DNA from: Cloeon dipterum
Taxonomy: Eukaryota > Arthropoda > Insecta > Ephemeroptera > Baetidae
DNA: 64,000 bases
Direction: 5' to 3'
NCBI RefSeq assembly: GCF_949628265.1
Contig: NC_088789.1
Span: 29,319,883-29,383,882, forward strand
Shown: piece after piece, positions 1 through 10,039 of the stretch
Position numbering within the stretch: the stretch's first letter is position 1
How the letters are laid out: every line of letters starts with the position of its first letter
The notes under the pieces: generated by a model
What the model was told of the DNA's origin: nothing
Databases searched by the model: none
The model's input: only the letters and a program-made list of their open reading frames with translations
Translations under genes and position numbers: made by a program

Positions 1-249
1 TTCATAAAACTTCGTGTTGGTGTTTCAACATCGCGTTCAGTGCTGTGGCTTCAGAGGAAATATATTTTCCTGTGAACGCGTCATTTCTGCTTTCCATCGG
101 TTTCATGCCAGAGCCAGGCAGAAATTGTGAAACACGCCATTCATGAAATAATAATTGGGTCGCGTGTCCTGTTGCTTTTCAATATTCAAGCTGCAATAGT
201 TGTGAATGAATATTCATCGGTTTCACTGGAGAATAATTTCTAATTTCAG

Positions 250-612
250 TTAAAGACTGTTTTTGATGAAGTTTCTGAGCACACCAATCGATTCCTGAGG
301 GTCGAATTAGGTAAAGTGGATATTTTTTCCGACCAATAAGTCCAGCGCGACTTGCGAACTTTTTTTCCCGCCAAAACAATATGATGAACAGCGCATGCGT
401 CAGAGTTGGTTAGAGCACTTGCAGAGAGACCGCCTGTGCGAATGACTTTTGGCAGATCCAGCCAGCTCTGACGCATGCGCAGTTCATATTGTTTTGGCGG
501 GAAAGAAAGTTTGCACGTCGTGCTGGACGTTTTGGTCGGAAAAATATCCACTGTACCTAATTCAACCCTCAAGAATCGATTGGTGGGCTTAGAAACTACG
601 ACAAAGATATTC
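250..612. repeat. Foldback element with long inverted arms
   Basis: Two arms of about 140-150 bp are imperfect reverse complements: roughly 257-405 and 466-612, separated by a 60-bp spacer. The inner ends share a stretch with GCGCATGCGTCAGAG on the left and its complement on the right. The outer ends share an ATCGATT-containing block. Open frames on both strands here are products of the symmetry, not a gene. It looks like a foldback or MITE-type transposon without a transposase. Target-site duplications were not resolved. Confidence 0.75.
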
Positions 613-1017
613 ATTAAAATATTAAAAAAGCTCAGAATGCATTTGTTATTGGGATTGTTTCCAAAACTTCAAATAAAATCTATATGTATACATATTTAAT
701 GTCAAAGTCCAAATAAAATCAAATAATCAGACAAGGAAAATATTGTCGCCTCCACCTCCCACCAAGAAATGAGACGTCTGTGGGCTGCCCTCAAATTCAA
801 AATAATTTAATTTAAACCATTACTATTTTCAAATGTCCTTCACTGGTCTTGACTCGACTCATCCATTATTGGACAGGACAAAGAGGACGAGTTTAATTTT
901 TTGGACCGTCCAAAACTGGTCCACACCGGTCCGTCCCGTCTGACTCGTCAAAACTTGTCCAGTTTCTTGGTGGGGCTGTATGCCTTTTCATTCAGGAAGC
1001 GAACGGAAGCTTAAAGA
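613..1017. other. Intergenic, upstream of plexin-domain gene
   Basis: AT-rich at first, then a stretch (840-960) rich in GTCC and GACTCG words that repeat imperfectly. It should hold the promoter of the plexin-domain gene that begins at 1018, but I see no clear TATA box or initiator. Confidence 0.4.
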
Positions 1018-2281
1018 ATGCTTCGATTTCTGATTGCACTGGTGTTCATTCTCCACAAGATATGCGAAGGTAATAGTTTTAAAATTAACTTATTTTCCCT
1101 CTCTCAACTAATTTAAAAACGTGAGCACAGGTGAAATGGACTCAAAGATCGTCATTAAAATAAACAAAAAATACTTCGACGTAGTAGCGACTGAAGAGGA
1201 TAATGATGCGTGGGTTGACATGGAAAGAGCCGACAAATACAGATTTAGCGAGGTCTACCAGCCTAGATATAAAGACGAGATCACACTTTTATTCCGCCCA
1301 GGAAAGGAATTGTTCGTTTGGGTATCTGCTCAGATAAAAATTAAAAGAATATCGAATTAATAAGTCATTTTTCAGCAAGTGCCTTTGTATTTCTATATCA
1401 TATTCTACGGATACCCGAGTGATACTGTATGGGTGAGTTCAAAAGGCTTTATTTGCCTAGAAAAGTATGGAGCGAGAAATTGCTACAACTACGTAGCTCC
1501 TTTGATGGCAAATTGGCTCTATGCGGACGACAGTTGGATCGGTTGCATCAGCTCAAGTATGAATTATTTTTATTCAAAAAATATAAATCATAAAATAAAC
1601 AAAAAAAATTATTGTAGACGGTTCTGTAACCATCCAGTGGACAAATTTGCGGCTCGTCCCCAAAAACGAGGCAAATGCAATGACTGTCAGCATGCAAGTT
1701 ACAGTGAATGAAAAAGGATCAATCAAGTTTTTGTACAGAATTGCTTCAAATGAAAAGAGTCTCAGGCCAAATCTTATCCGCATTGGAACCTCTGACTCCA
1801 TGCTAGCCTGTAAGTAGATCAAACATATTTTTTTTCAAAATTGTTTGATCATTTGTCAAATTTAGATGTGTTGGGCAGCCGTAGAGAAATGTACGGCACT
1901 GTTGAGCTTCGAAATTACTTCCACGATATTGCGAAACTAAACGCACTCGTTATCCAAATGCATCCGCTTCCCACGTGCAACTACTTCACTGACTGCGTTT
2001 CCTGCAACGCGCCAGAAAATAACAAAAATTTTCAGGTAACCCTTCCTTCTATCTAATTTTATACAGTGGGAGGAATTTCAAATATATTTGATTTGCAGTG
2101 TGAGTGGTGTCCAATTGAAAAACGATGCTCATCTTTCGGGCTGGACCGTTTGATCGCCAATTGGAATATAAATGAGTGCTACATTTCCAAAATCGATTCT
2201 GTCGCAGCTTGTACGGAATTTAAAAGTGTTACAAATAAGCAGGGAAATAATAAAAACGGAGGAAATCGAAACCATCTTTGA
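1018..2281 (+). CDS. Plexin-domain-containing (TEM7/PLXDC-like) secreted protein
   Basis: Six coding exons fit together without a frame break: 1018-1069, 1131-1321, 1376-1556, 1618-1809, 1866-2035 and 2099-2281, giving 322 aa. Every intron is short with GT-AG ends. The protein starts with a hydrophobic signal peptide (about residues 1-17), then a DAWVDMERADKY segment, a beta-rich region containing FYGYPSDTVWVSSKGFI and YVAPLMANW, and near the C-terminus a cysteine-rich PSI (plexin repeat) module with CVSC, CEWCPIEKRCSSF and DRLIANW. This order is that of the vertebrate TEM7/PLXDC proteins, which are cell-surface proteins. Unlike those, this protein ends shortly after the PSI module with no membrane helix, so it is predicted secreted unless a further exon was missed. 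An AATAAA lies at 2473. It is single copy and unrelated to the cluster to its right. Confidence 0.85.
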
Positions 2282-3523
2282 AAAATCGAAGTTTATGTTG
2301 AATTATTTCATTTTTTGTCACGTGATTACAATCGTTTTTTGCAATATTGTATCATGAGAATCGTGCCCGAGTAGAAAAGCTTGACCTAATTAAAAATGAA
2401 ATGTTTATAATTTTTAAGAATTAGTTTAGGTTTAGTCCAGTTTTATAGCCTTTGTCCTATAGCTGTTTTTCAAATAAACATAATTTATTTGTTTAATAAA
2501 ATTAAAAGAATTGGCGCTCGTGGAGAAGGCGAAGACCCAAAAGTGGTCACATTGCTTTGCCATTGAAATCTGGGGAAGTGTAAGACTACTTTCGTTCATT
2601 GGGAATTAGAAATTGCTAGAAGAATTAGAATAATTTTTTATTAAATAAAAATATTTATATGTTTAATAGCCATTTAGATATTTTTCTTTCGTTTTTGTTT
2701 TTCAAAGATGTTGAATGAAAAAGCTTTTAAGTTTTTTAGTATTAAAACAGATTTTGCTACGGGGAACTTAAGCCAACAATTTGGATCATTATTTGTTAAT
2801 GAAACCGCATTAATCAAAAGTTAGAGCTCAGCAATTTATAAAAGAAAAAACGTAAGCGTATTAATAATTTACTAAATTAAAAATATAATAAACCAAAAAC
2901 TAAAAAACTATTTAAAATAAATAATTTAAATTAAACAATAACTTTAAATTAATATACGAAAAAAACTAAATAATAATTATTTTAAATAAAATTGTTTGAG
3001 CTAACTATGTAACAGACTTAAAATTATTAGCATAAAATTAAATATAATTGTTAAACAAGTAAATACCAATTATTATATATTTTACGAGGGATTTTTTATT
3101 TTTACTGTTACGCGTGAATGGCACATTTAAAACAACACTGTTATAGAGAGACAAATGTAGGCGACCTTTACCTAAATCAAACTGTTTGCTGCTAAATCCA
3201 CCAAAGTCCAGCGGAACAAGCGTTTTCGTAATTTGCAATAATGTGCTTTTACATAAGGAGAAAGACAAAGAGAAAGAATTTATTTTAATTAACTGGGAAT
3301 GTCAAATTTGTTTAAAAGAAAATAATATTTATTCTCCTATACCGATAATTGCACACGATTGCGTCAAAGCTCAAAGTTGATGTTTTTGTTTGCCAAACAT
3401 TGGAATCTTCACTGCATTTACACAAAAACGACTGCTTATTCTTTTACTGTCATTCAACCGAGAGGGACCATAGAGTTAACGCTGTCCTAGCCATTGGTAG
3501 CATTTAAGTTGGAAGGAAGCAAA
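2282..3523. other. AT-rich intergenic with a relic of family A and the A1 upstream block
   Basis: Bases 2511-2550 match the family A ankyrin coding sequence at 3717-3760 (GGCGCTCGTGGA...GAAGACCC), a dead fragment. The rest to about 3280 is very AT-rich. From about 3280 to 3523 the sequence is conserved upstream of all four A genes, ending with a motif TCATTCAACCGAGAGGGACC at 3451-3470 and continuing to the start codon. This block is the likely promoter and 5' untranslated region of A1. Confidence 0.55.
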
Positions 3524-5446
3524 ATGTCCAGACTCTTTGTAAGTAAAATATATCTTTCAATCGATAAAAGGTCACAGAATAAATCGATACATTTTTTTCA
3601 GCAGAAAATGAATTCATTCATCGCCATGAAAGATAACGAACGCTTCAACGAGAAGACAGAGTTGGGTGCCACTCCATTGATGCTCGCGGCCAAAAACAAA
3701 GACCTGAAAAGCTGCCTGGCGCTCGTGGAAAAAGGCCAAGACCCGGAAGCGACCACAGATTTTGGCGTATCGCTTCTTCACTTCGCGGCCGTGAATATGA
3801 GACACGGACTGGAAATTATTTCGCACTTCCTGGGCCATGGACTCGATTTATCAGAAGCAAAGGACGTTGACGGCGAGGAGCCAGTCCTTTACGCCATCAG
3901 GGTAGGAGATTTTAACCTCGCCAAGAATATTTTGAAGCTTCAGAATGGGGAAACAAACCTGTTGCTCTTCTTTGTTGCCCGAAACAATTTAAAAATCGTC
4001 AAAATTATTCACGCAGACGACCCTGAATTGATCAAAAAGCAAGACGCAAAAGGCAATAGTGCCCTCCACCTTGCGGCCGAGTTTGCGGACCTGAAAATGT
4101 GTAAGTGGATTATCAAGAAAGGCAGCCAGCACGTCAAATCTTTAAAACACGTTCTGCACCGCGCTGTGCTGAACGTCAATCATGGGATGGAGCTGGTCAG
4201 GTACTTCGCCATCCGACTGAAATTGGACTTGAATGCCATGAACGAATACGAAGAAACGTCTCTGCACCTGGCCCTTTGGGCAGGAAACACAGAAATGGCG
4301 CAGCTGTTGCTGGACCTCGGATTCAAAGTGGACAAGTGCGACAAGAACCTTTTGCTCCACTGCGTGAAGAGAAACAACATCAAAAGCGCAAGGTTTGTGC
4401 AAAGCAACAACCACTCTCTGATAAAAGAGCGCGACTTCTGTGGCCGAAACGCTCTTCACATCGCAGCCGAGTGCGCAGACCTGGAAATGTGCGAATGGCT
4501 AATTGAGCAGTGCCTCGACGCCAAGACTTTGGTCCCAATTGGAGGAACCTCAGCCCTGCACCACGTTGGATATAACAAACAGTACGGGACAGAACTTGTT
4601 GGATACTTTATTAGTCTGGGTTTGGAAATTAACCCTCCTAACAAAGCTCTCAACACTCCTCTCTACGTCGCTCTGAGAAACCAAAATATGGCCGTTGCTG
4701 AGGAGATGGTCAAATTCGGTGCCGACTTCAGAGTGAAATCTGGCCGCTTCAACCTGCTGCACTATTCTGTAATTGGCAATAATTTAAAAAGCGTCCAATT
4801 TTTGCATTCCAAGGACCCAAAACTGGTCACGCAGTTAACACTATTAGGGGAAAACGCTCTTCACTTGGCCGCAAAGCACGCGGACAGAGAAATGTGCCTG
4901 TTTCTGTGTGAAGAGGCGGGCGTCAATCCTTTCAGCTCGAATGAGATGAACAACAATGTATTGCACCTCGCCGCGGCCAACGAAAAACACGGGGCGGAAC
5001 TCGTAGAGTTCTTTGCCACCGAGAAAGGGGTGGACGTGCATCAAAGAAACGTATTTCTCGAGATTCCTCTGCACCGTGCCCTGGACGAACAAAATCTGGC
5101 CATCGCTGAGGCGTTGTTGAAGGCCGGCGCCGACATTAATGTCAAGTTGGCTGAAAACAGCCTCCTGCACTTTTGCGCCAGTCAAAAAAAGTTGCAAAGC
5201 GCCAGGTTTGTCCTCGAGAAGAATAAAGACATGATCAACGCAATTGGCAGTAACAGAATGACCGCTTTGCACGTTGCGGCGAAATTGGGTCAACTCGAGT
5301 TTTGCAAGTTCTTGGTCGAGCAGGGAATCGACTTCAACGCAGAAGATTCGTTTAACAACACGGCGCTAACCTATGTCCCGTTCTACAATATGAAACTTAA
5401 GAGCTACTTTTCTCTTCTTAATAAGTATAATATGCGGAATTATTAA
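3524..5446 (+). CDS. Ankyrin super-repeat protein A1
   Basis: Exon 1 (3524-3538) encodes only MSRLF. After a 63-bp intron (3539-3601, donor GTAAGT, acceptor TTTTTTCAG) exon 2 (3602-5446) is open to the stop, giving about 619 aa. The intron happens to be open here, but the A4 copy carries an in-frame stop within it, which supports splicing. The protein is almost entirely ankyrin repeats; the landmark TPLMLAAK / ALHLAAEF / ALHIAAEC / ALHLAAKH / ALHVAAKL recurs at about residues 27, 158, 288, 422 and 558, so four ankyrins form one super-repeat of about 131-136 aa. No signal peptide or membrane segment is seen, so it is likely a cytosolic protein-binding scaffold. The nearest AATAAA is at 5495. 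The gene is intact and paralogous to A2-A4 near the right end. Confidence 0.8.
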   Translation: MSRLFVSKIYLSIDKRSQNKSIHFFQQKMNSFIAMKDNERFNEKTELGATPLMLAAKNKDLKSCLALVEKGQDPEATTDFGVSLLHFAAVNMRHGLEIISHFLGHGLDLSEAKDVDGEEPVLYAIRVGDFNLAKNILKLQNGETNLLLFFVARNNLKIVKIIHADDPELIKKQDAKGNSALHLAAEFADLKMCKWIIKKGSQHVKSLKHVLHRAVLNVNHGMELVRYFAIRLKLDLNAMNEYEETSLHLALWAGNTEMAQLLLDLGFKVDKCDKNLLLHCVKRNNIKSARFVQSNNHSLIKERDFCGRNALHIAAECADLEMCEWLIEQCLDAKTLVPIGGTSALHHVGYNKQYGTELVGYFISLGLEINPPNKALNTPLYVALRNQNMAVAEEMVKFGADFRVKSGRFNLLHYSVIGNNLKSVQFLHSKDPKLVTQLTLLGENALHLAAKHADREMCLFLCEEAGVNPFSSNEMNNNVLHLAAANEKHGAELVEFFATEKGVDVHQRNVFLEIPLHRALDEQNLAIAEALLKAGADINVKLAENSLLHFCASQKKLQSARFVLEKNKDMINAIGSNRMTALHVAAKLGQLEFCKFLVEQGIDFNAEDSFNNTALTYVPFYNMKLKSYFSLLNKYNMRNY

Positions 5447-5939
5447 ACAGACGAAACATCAAAATTGAGGAAAAATACTGTTGAAACCTTATTCAATAAA
5501 TAAATATTTTAAATACCATTTATTTTTTAAATTAAAAATACAACAATTCCATGTACCAGGCAAAGAGTGCTCTTTTGTTAAAAATATCATTTTTCTTTGT
5601 GTAATTATAACAAAATATTTATCCAATTTAGGTGCTAAGAGGGTTAATTCTGTTACATACTCTCTATACTAAATTCAATTCGTTACAATTTTAAAACATT
5701 TTTCATTAATTATCTGAAGATTAATTTTATTCCGAGCGATGTTGAAAGAAGCCTTTCAGACCAAAGGTCAAAATTTATATTGTTTTTATTTGTCTAACAA
5801 TAATACTGGTCCCCACTTAGCGTTTATTATACATATTCTTAGCTTCTCAATCAGTTTAGTGAGCCACTTCAATTCCACTTGAGCCTCTGAGCAGTTCGAT
5901 TTCCGTATTCTCTGCAAACTACTCGAATCCTTTTCAAAG
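5447..5939. promoter_or_regulatory. A1 3' flank and T1 core promoter
   Basis: After the A1 polyadenylation signal the sequence is AT-rich. A TATA-like TATTATACAT at 5825-5834 lies about 26 bp before a TCAGT initiator at 5851-5855. The block from about 5800 to 5939 is conserved upstream of every T gene, in reverse orientation for T2-T7. Transcription of T1 probably begins near 5851. Confidence 0.55.
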
Positions 5940-6484
5940 ATGTTTTCTGACGAGCTTCTGAACAACCTTTGGATCGCCGCTTTTATATTGTTCGTCTCTA
6001 TTGCCCTCATAGCTGTAATCGTCGAGCTGATTTTCCATGGCTTCTTCAACGACAGGTCAACTAAGGAAGTTGACATGAGTGAACGCTATAGGTGAGTTTA
6101 AATTCACTCCTCGCTCGAATGAAATTCTATTTATTTTCTCTTTTTCAAATTCAGACGAGAGCGGAAACTATTCTTGCGAGCCAAGAGAAATGAGAAACGG
6201 CTTTTAAGTGGAAAGGATTCAGACACAGATTCAACTCTTTCAGTGAGTTTGTCATATTTTTTTTATTTTGAATATTTTTTTAAAATTATTTTTCGCAGCA
6301 AGAGGAAATTGAAGACCTGACGGAAGATGAAGAAGACCTAAACAGGGAAGAACCCATAAAAATATCCATGAAATGTTTTTGCTGTAGCGTGATCTTCTGT
6401 GTATTGGGTGTTTATTGTTTGATTTGCTTGTTGCTGGCTATTGCAATGATGAGCATTTATAACTTCTTGTTCCCTAATGCCTGA
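5940..6484 (+). CDS. Two-pass small membrane protein T1
   Basis: Three exons, 5940-6091, 6155-6242 and 6299-6484 (152, 88 and 186 coding bases), encode 141 aa. Exon 1 gives a short N-terminus (MFSDELLNNLW) and a first hydrophobic helix (about residues 12-36). Exon 2 gives a basic linker, RERKLFLRAKRNEKR, then a DSDTDSTLS acidic/serine stretch. Exon 3 starts strongly acidic (QEEIEDLTEDEED) and ends with a cysteine-rich second helix and the terminal motif FPNA. I recognise no named family. It is the founder-like copy of eight in the window; all intact copies keep the same exon lengths and splice phases (2, 0). It reads in the same direction as A1 and B1, while T2-T7 face the other way. AATAAA at 6572. 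Confidence 0.75.
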
Positions 6485-7441
6485 ATTAACATTTCCAGTT
6501 GGTCAAATTTGCCGGTTACGAGTGCAAATATATTTTGATTTTTGTTCAGGGTTGACGACGATTTATGTTCAAATAAATCTGAAAAAGTATTTGTGTGTTT
6601 TAAAGAGAAATGATACTACAAAAGCCTGGAAAATGCTTGTTTCCAATGCATAAACTCATCCCTTAAGATTCAGTTAAAGCCAAAGAAGGACTGTAATTTT
6701 TTGAGGAAATTGTCTGGAAAGTTAGCGTGCTTTTCAAATGGTATTGGCTGTCTCCTTACTTGAAATCCGATTTAATTTCAAAACCAAGAGTTTCCCCAAT
6801 AAGTGGCATACACAATTGGACAGATCTCGACGAGAAGAATCGGAATATGCCGAGAAAATATGTTCAAACAGTGCAAATTTTGGAGAAAATTGGTACAATT
6901 TGAATTTTTACTGTGGGAAGGTCGTCTTTATTATTGCAAATTGTTGAACAAATTGTTTATCGATCAATCGAGCAATTCAAATAATTTTCAATTGTTGCAC
7001 TGTATCATTCCACTTTAAATAAATACATAGTATAAGTAGTTGAAATAAATAAAGATTAATTCTTATTCACTACATAGTCTATTTTTTGCATTAATTTGCA
7101 CTATTTACAAAAACTATCAAATGAAATATTTATCAATGGTGTGTGTGCTCAAAGTTTGCCTCCACAAAACAAAACAACGTGCGCTGGTCAACAACAAATA
7201 ATTATTTTTAATTGAACGTTCATAGTTTATTTCTTTTAATATCTTAATGCTTTTAAATATCCAAAAAATAAAATATTTGCCTCTAAAGTCAATATTTGCG
7301 ACGAACAATCAAACAAAATCGATAACCTTTGTTCCATGCACTTTTTCTCATTTTAACTCTAGACGCTTGGTGAGGAAGTCGTTTAAACACCGCACATCTG
7401 CTACCAGAAAAGAACAGAAAGCAGTTTGAACTTCAAAAATC
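6485..7441. other. Intergenic with repeat copy; upstream region of B1
   Basis: Bases 6604-6740 are a copy of the palindromic repeat seen complete at 44126-44340, here with a single arm and its core. Bases 6738-6800 recur reversed at about 51150-51200 and 58300-58350. From about 7130 the sequence is shared with the flanks upstream of the B/C pseudogenes near 45.7, 52.7 and 59.9 kb, so it contains the B1 promoter and 5' untranslated region, ending in the exon whose last two bases are AT of the start codon. Confidence 0.5.
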
Positions 7442-9353
7442 ATGTAAGTTCTAAATACTTGCACCATGAAGACAATTATTTTATTTCTTCTTGTTTTAAA
7501 GGTTTTATTACAGATGGGACTCTCCGTTCATGGGCTTGGCCGACATAGATCGATTCATGCAGAAGACGATGGGCAACAGAGCAGGCATCAATTGGCTGAT
7601 GCTGGCAGCCAGGGACAGAAACCTGCAAACCTGCCTGGAGCTCGTGAAGAAAGGCGAAAACGCGAAGGCAACCACGCATTTCGGCGTGACGCTGCTCCAC
7701 TTCGCTGCCTTGAACAAAAGGCACGCAGAGAAAATCGCCTCGCACTTTGTCGACCAGGGCTTAGACCTGCTGAAGAAGGACGTGGACGGTGAGAGTCCAA
7801 TTTACTACGCGGTCAGGTTGCAACAATTTGAAGATGCTGAAAAACTGTTGGGTCTTCGAAGCGCAGGAATTAAAAACCTGCTTCATTATTTCGTCGCTGA
7901 GGACAAACTGGAAATTGTGAAACGAATCCATTCGTGGAACGAGAAACTGATTCGAGCAGTCGACCCGGAAGGAAAGAACGCCCTCCATTTTGCAGCCCTG
8001 TGCTCCGACCTGAGGATGTGCCAGTGGCTAATCGAGAAGGGTCTCGACCCCAAATCTCTGTCCGCCGAAAAAATGTCCGTGCTGCACCACGCCGTGCTCA
8101 ACTCTCGCCACGGAAAAGAGCTCGTCCAGTTCTTCGCATCCCTAGACGTTGACGTGAACGGGGAAATGGAAAAAGGGGAGACGCCCCTGCACGGCGCCCT
8201 CTTCGCGGAAAACTTGGACGTCGCAAGAACACTGCTTCATCTCGGTGCCAAATTAAATAAAAGCAAAAATAACATTATGATCTTCTGCGTCATGGCCAAC
8301 AAATTGATAAGCGCCCAGTTTGTGCATCGCAGGGACAAGAATCTGCTTAAAAACTACGTCGATTCTAAAGGGCAAACCGCCCTTCACGTGGCTGCCGCGT
8401 GCGCCGACGAGAAAATGTGCACGTGGCTGGTGCGGGTGGGCGTCAGCGCCGAAAGCCCGGAGTCCACGGTGCTCCACAGAGTCGGCTACAACGCAGCACA
8501 TGGCTCCAAACTCACCCCCTTCTTCGTCAACATGGGTTTAGATTTGAACGAAAGGGACGAATCAGGCAAAACTCCCATCGTGCACGCCCTCAGGGCCGGA
8601 AACCTGGCTTTGGCTGAAACAATGCTGGACCTCGGCGCCGATTTGGAGGTCAAGGTCGGCGGATTCAACCTCGTCCACCTGTTTTTGATTTGCAACAACA
8701 TGAAGGCCGTCCGATATTTGCACAGGAAAAATAAACAAATGGTAAAAGAGATCTTGTCGCCCCAAGGCACGAACGCCATGCACCTGGCGGCCACCTTTGG
8801 AGACCTGGAAATGTGCAGCTGGCTGTGCAAACTCGGATTCGACGTCCGAGATATAGCTTCTCACTTCCGAAATTCCGTTCTTCACTTCGCCTCGCTCAAC
8901 AAGCAATTCGGAAAATCACTCGTCCCATTTTTCGTCTACAAAGGAGTGGACGTTAACCAAAGAAACGCAACTTCTATGACACCCCTTCACTTTGCTCTGC
9001 AGAAGGAAAATTTCGAGGTGGCGGAGGCGCTGTTGAAGTCTGGCGCAGATTCAAAGGTGAAAATCGAACGGGATAACCTGCTGATCTTCTGCATCCGCAA
9101 AAAATTGCGTCACAGCGCTGAATTCGTGGTGGAAAAATTCGCTGAGCAGATTATGGAAGCCGGCGCCGAGGGACAGACGGCACTCCACGTAGCCGCACGC
9201 ATCGCCGACCTCGAGTTTTTCAGGTTTCTGATCAGGGTTGGCCAGAAAAAGGGAGTGGTCAGTAATCCTATGCTAGTGGCGCTCATGTGTTTGCCACCAA
9301 ACAGCGAAAAAGAAATGAGGAATCATTTGTCTTCTTTGGGAGAGAAGGACTGA
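7442..9353 (+). CDS. Ankyrin super-repeat protein B1, split ATG
   Basis: An open exon starts at 7502 and runs to 9353. With the donor GTAAGT at 7444 and acceptor TTTTAAAG at 7494-7501, the AT at 7442-7443 joins the G at 7502 to form ATG, giving MFYYRWDSPF ahead of the internal ATG at 7530 and 617 aa in total. The same arrangement and frame occur in two pseudogene copies (52826 and 59996), which supports this start; the fallback start is 7530 (607 aa). The protein consists of ankyrin repeats with super-repeat landmarks (ALHFAALC, ALHVAAAC, AMHLAATF, ALHVAARI) near residues 160, 292, 423 and 560. There is no secretion signal in this reading. It is GC-richer than its flanks, as are all the ankyrin exons here. 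It is the only intact B gene in the window. AATAAA at 9495. Confidence 0.75.
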
Positions 9354-10039
9354 TCTCTCCTTGAAAATTGTTAGGCATAAATATGTGCACGACGCGAGGA
9401 GTAAAATCACGGAACCATAAATTATTTATTTCTGTTTTTATTGGCAAGTTGATGTTTCGATGTTATTAGGATTTTTTAACTGATATTAGCGTTCAATAAA
9501 CCTGATTATAATAAGTATTTATTTTAATTCTCAAAATATATTTTTATGACAACAAAAGCATCTTAGAGACTCATAAGTTTGTTTTACACCACATAATGAA
9601 ACGACTGATAGAACAAAACAAACAGCTCTACATTGTCTTTTAACAAACAAAGACTTACATGACTATATAAACACGTATCATTGTTTAAAATTGCATTAAG
9701 AGATTTATATTTAATGGTTTTTGTTGATCAAATGCACACTCTGAAGAGCACTTTGAATTGTTTGAGGTTAAATTCCCTTAAATCGGTTGAGAAATACATA
9801 TTGCTTCCATTGTATGCGTGATAACCTGAATGTTGTGATAAAACGATCATTCCCAATCGATCAGCCGAGCGTTAAGCAGCTATTGTACACGCTCGTAACG
9901 CCAGGAAATTTCTGGTGTTTCTCCGTTTATTGGGGGAATTGACTTCCTTTCCCTATAGTGTGTATGTAATTTATTTCTTTTTAATAATGTTAAATTAAAT
10001 TTTTTACTTCCCACAGAGTCCAAGACTTGGAGGAGGAAA
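9354..10039. other. B1 3' flank, C1 promoter region and 5' UTR intron
   Basis: B1 polyadenylation signal at 9495, then AT-rich sequence. The block 9590-9900 is related to the regions upstream of C2 (about 30.2-30.6 kb) and C3 (about 38.65-39.1 kb). A 5' UTR intron probably runs 9962-10016 (donor GTATGT, acceptor CCCACAG), leaving C1 untranslated exon sequence before the ATG at 10040. Confidence 0.5.

Noticed and set aside
246-699. Mirror-image small proteins on both strands
   Set aside because: They are the two arms of an inverted repeat read in opposite directions.
3494-3538. N-terminal extension MVAFKLEGSK of the A proteins
   Set aside because: It requires a TTG start; the first ATG is at 3524 and the extension region is a conserved 5' untranslated sequence.
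4142-5293. Long antisense frames under the A, B, C and D genes
   Set aside because: They are shadows created by codon bias of the sense exons and shift between paralogs; no splice sites or promoters support them.
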